Translations under genes and position numbers: made by a program
Part shown: positions 1 to 15,071 of the stretch, piece after piece
How the letters are laid out: each line of letters opens with the position of its first letter
Position numbering within the stretch: the first letter of the stretch is position 1
Notes under the pieces: model-generated
Seen by the model: only the letters and a program-made list of their open reading frames with translations
Database searches by the model: none
Told to the model about the DNA's origin: nothing
NCBI RefSeq assembly: GCF_019649055.1
Contig: NW_026570236.1
Span: 1,302,001 to 1,366,000 of the forward strand
Reading direction: 5' to 3'
DNA length: 64,000 nucleotides
Source: Paramacrobiotus metropolitanus
Taxonomy: Eukaryota > Tardigrada > Eutardigrada > Parachela > Macrobiotidae

Positions 1-298
1 GAAAGTAAACCAAACAAACATTTACTTCTTTCCCCTTACCCGTTATTCCGTTAGAGCTTGAAAGTAATTGGCTATCAATCCTGGTTAATCCATGGAATAG
101 TACAACAATATCATATCAACACCCGGTAAACAAATCAGTAGCAGTTGCAATGGTTCAAAAAAAGATTGGATAGTATACAATGGCCGAAAACAGTTTTCTT
201 CCGTAACTTTCAGATAGAATGCACACATGTTTGTAATTACCAACTAGATTTTCATAGGCCAATGCATATCTGTTATTATGCGACTGGTAGCTTGGCAC

Positions 299-372
299 CA
301 GGTACGCGTTACCATGGTAACGGTACCTGTACCATGTACTCTGGGCCATGTACCATGGTACATGGTACATTC
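299..372. repeat. Palindrome-rich GGTACC/CCATGG tract
   Basis: The tract is a dense mix of GGTACC, GTACC and CCATGG words that read almost the same on both strands, for example the run around 351-369. It can fold into several alternative short hairpins. Open frames over it on both strands are products of this low complexity and look non-coding. No function can be assigned. Confidence 0.6.
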
Positions 373-429
373 AATCACGACATACTGTGTTGTGGTCAGC
401 ATACAAATCAAATTTACAAAATTATTTCC

Positions 430-592
430 ATTTATCCACATATCCGTGCAGATGCACATGCACAGGTGTATCGTATACTTGTGCGCATGTGTGCAATTGC
501 AAATGCACTTATACATATGCGCATGTGTGCAAATCCTCATACACACTTGCGCATCCGTGCAAATGCAAATGCACATGCGCAGAATTGGCGTG
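430..592. repeat. Degenerate tandem repeat of TGCAAATGCAC/GCGCATGTGTGCAA words
   Basis: Three imperfect copies of a unit of roughly 45-65 bp are built from TGCAAATGCA, TATACNTNTGCGCATGTGTGCAA and similar words. One exact ATGCAAAT octamer (POU-type motif) lies at 563-570. Open frames across it in several registers come from the repeat. It may be a decayed minisatellite or a repeat with regulatory words. Only the repetition itself is certain. Confidence 0.55.
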
Positions 593-925
593 AGTTAAAC
601 AAACGTACTACTCGGTTCCGTTCTCACATAGACTGATAGTCTTAATTTCTGGGAACAGTTCACACCAGTTCCCGTAATTTCCGTTCATTCAGCTGACCTG
701 ATCAGTAGTCTCGTACTGCACAAACACAATGGGCAAACATTCCAGGGGCAGTTTTGGTGGTCGTGCTTCGTTTTCATACGCTCACGTGTCCCTTCCTTGT
801 CAGCAATTTTGCGCACATGCACCGAGAGTTTTTGATTACAGTAATTTGATCAGACAGTCGCAGTTTTCCACTCGCTTCCATCGAGCAGACGATGCGTTCT
901 CGTCTTCTGCTCATGTACGAAAGTG

Positions 926-962
926 TGCCGAAAATTTTAAAATGTGCCGAAAATTTTAAAAT
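926..962. repeat. 19-bp tandem duplication
   Basis: The word TGTGCCGAAAATTTTAAAA occurs twice back to back. This is a simple recent tandem duplication in non-coding DNA. Confidence 0.8.
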
Positions 963-1400
963 GCTTTAAAAGAATTGAGGGGTACGAAAGTCTCGTTATA
1001 GATCCAATCCAAACGATCCGATCGATCTTCTCCAAGTTTTGCAAGAAACGTATACGTAACTATGAGTAGCAGGTAGTACGTAAATGCAGGTCGTTTTCAC
1101 CGAATTAGAACGATTTCCACTATTTTGCTTTCAAAATATATCTTTGCAAATTTGTACGATTTAAAATTTACGATGAAATTATGCATAAGAACGCGCGAAA
1201 GCAAAAGTTCCCATGCGGTAAGCACACTAAAACCGGCCCCGGCTATGTATCACCGGCAGACTTCTCTTTAATTTACAAAGGATTCCGGGCGTTCCGGCGT
1301 GGTACAACTTCACGAAATTTGCAACTTTCAGTCCTGAAATCTATTTTAAAAAATTCAGTTTTTATTACTTACTACACTACTCTGTATTGGAATATTAACT

Positions 1401-1650
1401 GCTCTACGAAACAATATTTTAGAAAGTCTTTCAAGATCACGTTGAACTCATGTCTGTACCGGTACCGGCATCCGAACGATGGTCTCAGGGAAGATATTTT
1501 TGGAAAAAAAATGCATGTGGGACCCTTTTGGAACATGCTGGGTTTAATGGTGAAATCGGTTTTTTAATTTGCATAGTGGTTTTTTCTAGCCGCGTTCCAC
1601 GGGGCGGCCGATCATAATATAGATCTATTTCCTTGATATTTCCTTGATAG
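1401..1650. repeat. Dispersed repeat, copy 1 (second copy at 38134-38377)
   Basis: The stretch aligns over its whole length, with many substitutions and small gaps, to 38134-38377. Shared landmarks in the same order are a TTTCAAG-TCAC-TTGA block, TACCGGYACCGGC, AAATGCATGTG, ACATGCTG, and the end block TATAGATCTNT-CCTTGATA-CCTTGATAG. This is an old, diverged interspersed element. It shows no terminal inverted repeats and no coding capacity. Confidence 0.6.
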
Positions 1651-2563
1651 ACCGACTACATCTGCCATATGTTATATTAGGCCTGCCGGTTTCAACCGTG
1701 CGGCGGCTACGTAAAATGATGAGCCAAACTACGGAAATGTCTATAGGCGCCTTCTTCCACCCCTGTTTACTACAGGCACCCCCTTTTGCATTTGCACCGT
1801 TTTTCGGGTTTTCGGCCCTATTTTCTAACCATAAGCTTTAGGAATATTTTAGACATTGCAATACCGGGTTTGAAATATTTTTTCGCTTAGTTAAGATGAG
1901 AACTACGGAACTAGTATTCGTCGCTAGCATTCCTGATTGGGTCATGAAAATTACAAGCTTCCCTTATGCAGCCGGGTCACTTCCCTTATGCAGTATAGTG
2001 TATACTTACTACTTAGTGACGTTATTACAGTACTTACTTACTGACAAGGCAATTCCACGACCGTATCCGGTGATTCTGAAACACATGACGAGCTTGCTTT
2101 TAGCTTAATTCTAGATTCTGCGCGCATATTCCATCTTGAATCTACTGTGTATCCGGATGTTAGTGTAACCTTCGTTAGGGAGCTAGAGGTACTGTAGTTC
2201 TTTAGCGGACGCTGTGTGGATCAGCAAGTCCATCTGCTGATCGGGATCATTGAGTGTTCGTGTGTGTTTGGTGTTGTGTGTTTGGTCGTGATCGTGTTGG
2301 CTGGTACTACTAATAACAGATTATTAACAATAATTGTAAGACAGTAATATTCCCATGTGTTTCCACAAGTCAGTAGAAATTCTACTTTGATTGACGTGAG
2401 TCAGGTTGGTCATGAATGCAGTATTGTGAGTGCAAGTACTGCAGTTCATGTCACCACATACAAGTACATACTGCACAAAGTACGTGTGGTCATCACAGCC
2501 TAATCGGGCAGGGTATGGTCACAGTCTCACAGCATCCATCGGTCCTCGTGTTTTGCAGGTACC

Positions 2564-2847
2564 GTACGAAAAGGATTATAGTTGAGTCGGTAGCGCATAG
2601 CTGCTGCGAGTTAAACTGAACACCATTTCGGTAAGCTGTTGACGTAACAGCTAACCGTGGATGGTTGCACAAACCAATAGGTGCGGTTGATAAGTAAACA
2701 ATGCAACCCCCCACGGCTGACTGTTGTTCTGTTGTTGGAAATGCAACCATTCACGGTTGTCTGTTACGTTAATAGCTTACGGAACTGGTGTTCAGTTTAA
2801 CTCGCAGCAGCTATGCGCTACCGACTCAACTATAATCCTCCTCGTAC
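2564..2847. mobile_element. MITE-like inverted-repeat element (about 284 bp)
   Basis: Two arms of about 110 bp (2564-2674 and 2737-2847) are reverse complements with roughly one mismatch per 10-12 bases. The outermost block contains GGATTATAGTTGAGTCGG and the arm also carries GCGCATAGCTGCTGCGAG. The centre is about 60 bp. It has no coding capacity, so it is a non-autonomous foldback or MITE-type element. I could not identify a target-site duplication with confidence. Confidence 0.75.
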
Positions 2848-5265
2848 CATAACAACTATTCCCAATGATATAAGTACATTTTCAAAGAACTATGCACTTG
2901 TACTTATTTCCGCATTGCTAATTTAGTAATTACTATGGCGGCCGCCTAACGAATGATGGCCGATACGTATGGTTGCGGAATAAATGGTGGCCGAAATGAC
3001 AGGGAGCAACGATGCTGGTGTATGACTACGCAGCTACGCTTGCTGGCCTTCTGGACTGGTTAAATACAAGCGCTTGAATTGAATGCCAAAGGACTGATTT
3101 GCACTAAATAGCGGTATTGGTACAGGACTAAAGGCGGCCTCATAGTTCACCGAAAGCGGCAGTTTCGACTAAATGGTGTTGAGATTTCGAGCGACTATGA
3201 GGACACCGTTCCCCGACTCTCCGTCCTATTTTTACGGATGTCTATGAGGGGACATGATCGGGTTGAAACCGAATCGTCGGAATTCGTGCTTTCGACGACT
3301 TTGGTGTAGGAGAGGATGGCTCCTCCCTAATACAGTCTCCGTTTTTTTCGCCCAATCATACATAAGTTTGCCCGTTGCCTTCAACTTTGCCCAAATGGCC
3401 ACTGCCCACCTGGACGCCCAGATTGTTAATACACGATATTATGTACCTGTACATATGTCCATCTTGCTTATGATTTGTACCGACTAATTATTACATAAAT
3501 GCACATCTAACACAACCCCTTTTTGTTAACAGACATTTTAACTGCTGAAGTAATTACTTATATCTGTACGTATATTTTTTTCATATCTGTAAGTTAGGAC
3601 ATATTAGAAATCATTTTCCATCTGTGAGCCGTTTCGAAAATGTTACGTAAGTTTTACATCTACTTATTAAATTGTAGCAAAATGCCTCGTAAAACATTAG
3701 CAGCATAAAATAATTAATACAGAATAACTCGGAATTCAAAGCAGCTATGTGAAATATTGAAGGCATTTGGAGATAACAATAAATACTTTATGGAAAGCTA
3801 CTACATACTGAGGTACTTTGTGCCAAAAATTACCGTGAGTGGGTATAATGCCACATTGAAAATTAATGAAAAATTTAGTTTGTCAGATTTAACAAATTAG
3901 GCAGTAAGTGCACAATAACTTGTTGAAATATTGTTGACCTATTGCAAGGCGTGTACTCACTCATCCTACTCGTACGTACATCGACATGTACGAACTGTAC
4001 AATACTTTAATACCGAATTAGACTGTACTCGGCTTGCCATAAGCCTGATGCCGGCTTGCCATAATGCAGCCTTCAACCGCCCTGGGCGGTGACTTCCAAC
4101 CGTTGCAGCGGGCGGTTGCCCACTTGTCAAAAGGGTGCCGCTAATATAGCCGAAGCACGGACGACTATGACAACTTTCGGGCTACCACGACGGGAAGGTA
4201 AATCGGAGTGATCGTGTCGTGGAAAATCCGTGACCACGGAAACTCCGTCAGTACCGTCCCGTCGAGAAACTTTTTCTCCGTCTCAGAAAACGGTTGACGA
4301 TGGGGCTGCCTTAACGGGATATTTGGTAGCATTCGTGTGTGCCTGTGTGAGGCGTATAGTAAGCGGTACGTACGTGCGAGCTAAGAAAAAATAAGTTAAA
4401 GCCGGCACAAAGCCGCGTGTAGGGATTTCTGTTGGTATTAGCAAGTGAAACAGGTTTTCATTTTCTTCCTTTCATCGCTACGACGTTGATGTATTTGCAC
4501 AAGGGCCTAGCTGCAGCTGGTGGTAAAGCGTTGGAAGGCTATGAACGAACTTTGATCATTTTGAATATTATGCTCTTAGTACCTTCGCTCACGTCAACAT
4601 TGCGCATAGTTCAACGTTTGCGACTTATACTGGATTTATTTGAAATAATTGTTGACTACCTGTACCATGATGCAATAATTGCTTCAAGATTACCCTAGGT
4701 TGACATTTCTCAAACGTTTTCTCGTTCTTTGCATTGGTTCGGATGGCGGCCTAACACCTTGACTGTGCATCGTAACTGGATAAAGCTAGAAAAATTCCGC
4801 ATACATACGTAACACAAGATGTTTTAACGGTTTCACTGTTGAGCAGAGAAATGATACGACTGACTACTTTTGTTTGCCGTTAAGTGCGACGTCCCCGAAC
4901 ACCCGACACCGCTGGCGTATATCGCGCAGTTGAACTTTCTGCAGCTAGTGATGGGGACGGCCTTCGATCGGACTGGTCAAAATGTAAGTGTTATTTTTAA
5001 CTGCGGGTTTGTTTTGCATTGTGACGAATAGCGAAAATGCCAAATGGTAACGTACTAGCTTGCCCAGACAGTAGTATCTGTATGTGGTACAGAGTACTAC
5101 AGACGAAAAAAGCCAACCAAAAGGCACGTGATTTTGTTGGATGGGGCTTAAGGGAAACAAGTTTTCTTTTCCTTTCATCCGTCGACGCTGAGATGCTGGT
5201 GTGTTTGCTGAAGCACCGGTTGTACCTTATCGTTGTATTGCGCTGCCCAACGTGCCGGCTGCCAA

Positions 5266-5305
5266 TGCCGGAAATCACCTGCCGGAAATCGGAATGCCGG
5301 AAATC
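5266..5305. repeat. Short tandem TGCCGGAAATC repeat
   Basis: The 11-base word TGCCGGAAATC (first copy ATGCCGGAAATC) occurs three times at a spacing of about 14-15 bases. It is a short microsatellite-like array with no coding role visible. Confidence 0.6.
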
Positions 5306-6439
5306 AGTGACTTCCACTGCTACGGTTATCGGCATATAAGGATATCGGCATAGTATTCTACATAGTTGCCGCTGTTTTGTATCGTTGGGCTGGCTGCAAG
5401 CCTAGGGCTCCTCTTCTTGGATTATTATTGCACAATGACGCCAGTGTCAGCGGCAACTGTCGAGACTCTGCACTGTCCGCGACCCACAGTCAGCTGGCTT
5501 TTATTTACAGTTTACAATAATAACGCATCATTACAAATAACACATCTATAGTTTCTATATCCTATCAGTCTCATAAGCTGCACTAAGTTGCAGCATTTAT
5601 TCACGTCCTGTTACACGGGACCCGCGCTTTACGGTTGACCCTGACTGCTAAAAGTCTGAGTGTGACTATCAAATTTCGGGTCTTGTTGCTTTTTATTGCT
5701 GTTGTTAGGGTTTTCTCAATTTTGTTAGATTTCTTATTTTCGTTTTACTCTTGTAATTTTGTATCCTATTTTCTTAGCCGCAACGCATGACTGCTGGAGA
5801 ACGCTTTCGCGCTGCTTATACAAAGAATTCAGTACGTAGATTACCGGCTACTTCGTGAATGCAGTGGCGCGCATGATATATGCTGATTTTCAGAGGTTTA
5901 AACTGCATAACAATAATGGTACTGAATAATTATAAAACCCTACTCGTATACGTAGATCAAGATTGGTGCGTGTGGCTATGCGAGCGTAGTAAGCCGTACG
6001 TACGAGTTAAGCTTGAGGGTGAAAGCCAGCTCGCAAAGGCGTGTGTTTTTGTTAAAGCGAGCGAGGGAAACAGGTTATAATAGACAGTTTAAACATTATG
6101 CAAGTATAATGTCAGCTACATATAATAGCAAACCATAGCAATGACAAGCTGCAAAGCAGTTACGTTGCTCTGCAATGCGTTGTCGATGTACTGGGCATAA
6201 CATTAACAATGTATAATAATTAGAATAACAGGAAGTGCACAGTTACCACGCAAAGTACTTATTACAATCCAGAATATTATTATTGTTCATTGAGGTTCTG
6301 AATTAGCGTGAGTAACTTATTGATGCATAGAAATAAGGTGTAAGATGACGATAGACGATAAGCATGTGCAGAGGTAAGAAATACAGCAGGGAACGATTGG
6401 CGGAGAAGGTTAAAGCCGCCGCCTCACGGGGCGACACCG

Positions 6440-7006
6440 TTAGCGCTCGCTAACCGCATCCCTCTGGAAGGTGACAGATCTTTGAACATGAAACATGTAG
6501 GGCTGCTCCTGTTGACGTTGTTGCCGCTCGGGTTGGCTCTGGTCGAATCGCTGTGGCTGGGACTCGTCCTGTCGATGGCGTAAAGGCGCTGCTGGTTGTC
6601 GTAAAGGCGCTGGCTGGTTAGAATATGATGGTTGCGGCTCGGCCGGCTGGTGATGCTGACGTCTTATTGGCTCTGGCTGGTCAGGGTGTAATCGTGATGG
6701 TTCGGGCTGGTCCTGGGCGTTTCGTAGCGGCTCGAGCTGGTCATGCTGTTGTCCTTGCCCTTGTCGTCCGCGTCTGCGCCGCCCCACAAACCGGTATGCA
6801 GCTTGCCCGATGTTAATTAACACGCTAACAACAAAGAGGGCCGTAATCACGGCGATTGCTACATTTCGGTTAGCTACTTCTTCAGCACAGGATTGCTTAG
6901 GAGCAGGAGGACAGTCTTGAGTGGTAATTTTGACATCCCCATATCGGGAATGCCACGAACCGATTCCTTCCGTACCAACTGTGTTGTCGTGTGGAAAGGG
7001 CGCCAT
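6440..7006 (-). CDS. Single-pass membrane protein with Q/P/R-rich tail (188 aa)
   Basis: Single-exon open frame of 188 codons. The ATG at 7004-7006 sits in a good context (AAATGG) directly after an in-frame TAA, so no upstream coding exon can join in frame. Residues 1-47 form a short extracellular-like segment with two cysteines. Residues 48-70 form a strongly hydrophobic helix, followed by RRRRG at 76-80, a stop-transfer signal that puts the tail in the cytoplasm. Residues 81-175 are low complexity, with repeated DQPEP/SQPE motifs rich in Gln, Pro and Arg. I recognise no family. A spliced 5' untranslated exon is possible, because an acceptor-like TTTTAG lies just upstream of the ATG. Function is unknown. 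It could also be a chance frame, but the TM helix followed by basic residues argues for a real protein. Confidence 0.5.
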   Translation of the reverse strand: MAPFPHDNTVGTEGIGSWHSRYGDVKITTQDCPPAPKQSCAEEVANRNVAIAVITALFVVSVLINIGQAAYRFVGRRRRGRQGQGQQHDQLEPLRNAQDQPEPSRLHPDQPEPIRRQHHQPAEPQPSYSNQPAPLRQPAAPLRHRQDESQPQRFDQSQPERQQRQQEQPYMFHVQRSVTFQRDAVSER

Positions 7007-7985
7007 TTAAAAAAAGCATCTAAAATATTATTTAGCAAATTTTTAGAGTACTGAAAAGTGAAAGCAATACATTCGCCCAGGGCTTTTATAGCCAACGGAC
7101 TCCCAGTTTGTTGTTTTAGAGCCCGTAGTCGGCCCGGAACCCGGACCATTTCGGCGCAACAAACAAATAACAAGAAAAGAAGCTGCTTTCTTAAGTTGTA
7201 CAGAACCATAACGAGTAATACTTAGTATTACTAAAAGTAAACCGCACTGTCTGCAAGAACGACAATCCTGCGCGGGTGCGTTAATGGTGGCAATCATGGC
7301 ATTCAGTTCTAGCAGAAACAGCACAAAGGCTGTTTCAGCAAGTCAGTTTTGCGAACACGGTGGTGGTACTAGTGGGATTCGTTCCCTTTCTGAAAGGAAG
7401 ATCAATGCCGTTTTGTTGGGCGACCTTCACGGTGTTTGTTTTTAATCGTGCACCAAACTGTTCTTTTACAAACCTGTACAATGCAACAGATTTAAAAAGA
7501 TTTGTTGATCTGCGGCTAAGGGAGTTGAGTTATTAAAGGATGAATGACAAACAGTCTAATGTAAATAACCTCACCATATATTTTTCATTTTTCTTCACCA
7601 TATACTTAGGGCATTAAGAAATTATGGCTCTTAAACTCGTTTAAATACAGCACTAAGTACCAAGGTCTGACAATGGAAATACTGATGTATGAAAATCGTT
7701 CGCACACCTAACCAGAACTGGACCATATGTTACAAAGAATTTTTTAATTCGTTTTGAAGTTTGAAAAATTCAAAGGGCAAAGGTCACACGGGGAACCGAC
7801 GACTGGCGACTATGAGCGTCGGCGGCCAAACAGTCACCGCAAGCATGATCCACGAGATAGCACCGAGAAGCCTATACACCAATATCCGCCGAAATTTTGA
7901 TAATAATAGTTAATATAATAATAATTTCTGAAAGAATAATAATTAATAAAAGAACAATAACGTAATAATATAATATACGAGTCAT

Positions 7986-8022
7986 CTTCGGCTTCGCCTC
8001 AGGTGCTCTTGTGGTCTACAGT
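7986..8022. repeat. 37-bp dispersed repeat, copy 1 (second copy at 36688-36724)
   Basis: Both copies carry CGGCTTCGCCTC, then CTTGTGGTCT, then CAGT, with the same spacing and about 85% identity. They are fragments of an interspersed repeat of unknown type. Confidence 0.5.
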
Positions 8023-8284
8023 AAATTCCCTAAAAATTCCTAATCTTGTTCATTTACTGTATTATTTGAGTTTGGTTTTTGCGAGTTTTTTACATTATAG
8101 GATTACGCAATGAGTAAATCTAAGAGCGGTGCTACGTTTGTAATAAGTGCTCTGTATTACTGTTTTTTTTCAAAACAGTCTTACTGTTTTGGTCCCTTGT
8201 ATTAGTAAAACTGGGCTGCAAACATTTTTTTATCACTTTCCCTTTTCGTTGCTTTTTGACAGTTGAATCATGTTTTGATCAATT

Positions 8285-8638
8285 ATGTTCAGCCCTGAAC
8301 AATCATCCCTAAACACTGTTGTGGATTATATAATTATAGGTTGGTTCTTTCTGGATTATTTCAGAATCAGTGTTTCCGAAAACTTGCAACTGCAATTTGC
8401 ACAGATTCGAAACATCTTTATGACGGTTGCACTTGCATTTACTGCGAGCAGCAATTTTTGTAATTTCATTCTGATCATCCGTGTCTATGTTTTACCTGAT
8501 CTAAGAAATACTCGTATATATGAGTTCATTAGAAAGGATGCGCAGAGTCAAAACGCGGACTTACATCGATCATCTGCGACCTACATCGAAGCGAGAAATA
8601 GGCGTACCAAGTCCCAATTGGCTGCGCTTCGTTGTTAG
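8285..8638 (+). pseudogene. Possible fragment of a GPCR-like gene (very uncertain)
   Basis: Open frame of 117 codons with a hydrophobic segment (FMTVALAFTASSNFCNFILI) followed by VLPDLRNTR. The segment-then-PDLR pattern is loosely like TM7 plus the start of the cytoplasmic tail of the GPCR at 48118-49173, which ends its TM7 with VIVPDLR. There is no NPxxY-like motif and no upstream six-helix part could be found. The downstream half overlaps an inverted repeat fragment. It is probably either a decayed receptor remnant or a chance frame. Confidence 0.15.
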
Positions 8639-10330
8639 TCGCTTTTCGCTCGATGTCTGTCGGTGGGCGTCGACGAAAACCGTTACGAAGATGGGCGTAC
8701 CTTGTAACGGGTCTAAGCGACGCCCAGTTACTTATAAACTTCGCGTTTCCGCGATTTTTTGTGGTGGGTCAGCATTCTAAGTTAGATCGAGGCTGCCCAC
8801 CGCCAATAGCAAAATTCAAAACCACGTGATCGTTTCTCTATATTTTGACGGCGACGGTTAAACGATAAAATGATAGGGTTTTATGTCTGTTTTTGAGTTT
8901 CTTGTTTTTGCCTTCTTGTTTGTTTTTGAAATCAGAAGTGTAAAAACTGATAATCTTTTTGGCATTACTGGTGTATCTATAGCGCAGGGATGCTGCATTC
9001 TGCGAATCCAGATCAGACTGCGCAAGATCAGTGTTTGGCCAGGTGCGCTCGTGTTTACTAATTATTTGCTGCCTGATTATTGCTCAATTTACTTTTGATC
9101 ACATTGACTAGCGTATTACAAATTGATTCGACTTGCCAAAACGTTCACAAATCCTTGTGGCTGTCTCTAACAATTTGCGGTATGCTCGTCATGTATAACT
9201 GCCGTCGTATCGCAGGGAACCCTGCGCGCTGGCTACCCAGCTGCTGGTGCTTTTGACAGTACACCCAGTTCTGTGCTTGATTTTTAATCTGATTTAATAC
9301 CCCCCTACGATTAACACAGCTGGACAGCCTTCCATAGTAAGTCAGAAATTGATGTTTGATATCATGTTAGTTCAGCGAAGTATAAGTTGGAATAATCTGT
9401 TGGTCACATAAACATTTCCGATTTTTCGTCTGTATTTATTTTTAATGAAAACAAATTATATACTTGCTTAACCATGTGGCGGGTTCCCTCTTTGATCTGG
9501 CTACCCAGAAGTATATTATTAACCGCAGCCTTTTATTTGTTTTATCTAAAAACAATAATGCACAGCAATACCCAAGCGCACTTTGTTTTGATGCTTTTTA
9601 ACAGCTTATATGGCACAGAAATGTTGTGATACAATTTAGAAGCATAATGTCTGCACGCATATTAAATTTTGTATGTCTGTATGTCATGGCAGTTGTGCGC
9701 ATGCGGTCGAGTTTAGCCCGTACATAAGTACATACATGCAAGACGTGTAAACGGGCGCGGTTTTGCGTTCGATGTCTGTATGTCAAGGGTAAAAAACTTT
9801 GTAAGTAAGTCCGCGTTTGAACTTTGCGCATTTTATATATTGTTCGTATATAGATACGTGCGGATGTACAGATACTCGTACATGTACCGTACGTTTATTC
9901 GCCCAAGGTTAGCTCCGGTGATTTACATAAAACGGGTTTTCTTATTAAATATCTCACATCTGCTAACGACTTTGAATGTAGTGAGAGGTCGGCCTTTTTG
10001 ATTAAGAACATTAAGATTTTAACTTTTTGATCCTAGTTAATATAGTAGTTTCGATTAAATCTTATTAAATTTTATTCAGTTGTTTTTATTCAGAAGTTAC
10101 GGGGTTGTTGTAATATAGAGATAGGCAATTTAGCCAGTTAAGTGAGTCCTGTTTTGGCAGACACAGTAACTCGTAACAAAATAATCCATTTCATAACATG
10201 CGGACTTTATACCAAGCTGTACCGAAATTTCTGCATAAGGAGCAGCCTATACACGAAGATACATACAATCAATGCAAGGCTCATAAGCGTCAGATATGAC
10301 ACAGAAGCAGATGGAAAATGGGGCAAATAG

Positions 10331-10352
10331 CTTTATTGTGATAACAATAAAG
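10331..10352. terminator. Hairpin with poly(A) signal on both strands (3' end of ATG16 copy 1)
   Basis: CTTTATTGT (10331-10339) and its reverse complement ACAATAAAG (10344-10352) form a 9-bp stem with a 4-base loop, so AATAAA is presented on both strands. On the minus strand it lies about 390 bases past the ATG16 copy 1 stop codon, a suitable place for that gene's polyadenylation. No plus-strand gene ending here was found. Confidence 0.5.
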
Positions 10353-10728
10353 CAACAACACAAAAACCAACAGAAAACCCGATAGGGAAAAGCTGTGGAA
10401 AAAGTGGCTGCAAGCGCGCTCGTAAGAATCGTGATAATGATTCAGCGTGCTGCAGGTATGGAACAGCTGATGCCGCAAAGCATGGAATCGCTCGTAGGCG
10501 CTGGGCTACGCCCCCAAGAGTGCTGCGATGCGCTGATTGGTCAGCGAGACAAAGTGAACGCTGAGTAAGCAGCGTAATAACGCGGCACGAATGGCGTGGT
10601 TATGTGCGGGCGGGCGACAGAGCAAGCCACAAGAGGTGTCTACCGCCTCGAGGCAGCGGTCTCTGACATAAGAAAGCACATCTATGAGCTTTAAAGCTAA
10701 AGGCAATAAGCGAAAGCACCGAGAAAAT

Positions 10729-15071
<4,343 letters not shown>

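Larger units (their letters stand above)
1..6439. other. Gene-poor stretch with repeats
   Basis: No gene was recognised here. The longer open frames (at 145-636, 1181-1567, 4432-4698 and 5037-5339) lack recognisable domains, overlap repeats, or begin at non-ATG codons. The stretch holds the repeats listed separately. It also holds scattered short words: CGGCTTGCCATAA twice near 4030-4065, and a GGGAAACAGGTT-like word near 4446 and 6065. Exons of a gene lying mostly outside the window cannot be excluded. Confidence 0.5.
7007..10331. other. Intergenic, AT-rich, with inverted repeat fragments
   Basis: No convincing gene was found. 7890-7985 is a highly AT-rich run of ATAATA words. The word at 8537-8565 (around CAAAACGCGGACTTAC) reappears inverted at 9805-9831. 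The word ATGTCTGTATGTCA occurs near 9670 and 9771. One open frame at 8285-8638 is described separately. Confidence 0.5.

Noticed and set aside
145-636. 163-codon plus-strand open frame and overlapping minus frames
   Set aside because: The frames run through palindrome-rich and tandemly repeated DNA, are open in several registers at once, and show no domain or splice partner.
4432-4698. 88-codon hydrophobic open frame
   Set aside because: It begins at a TTG rather than an ATG. It overlaps a weak repeat shared with 5940-6080, has no recognisable family, and no splice partner was found.
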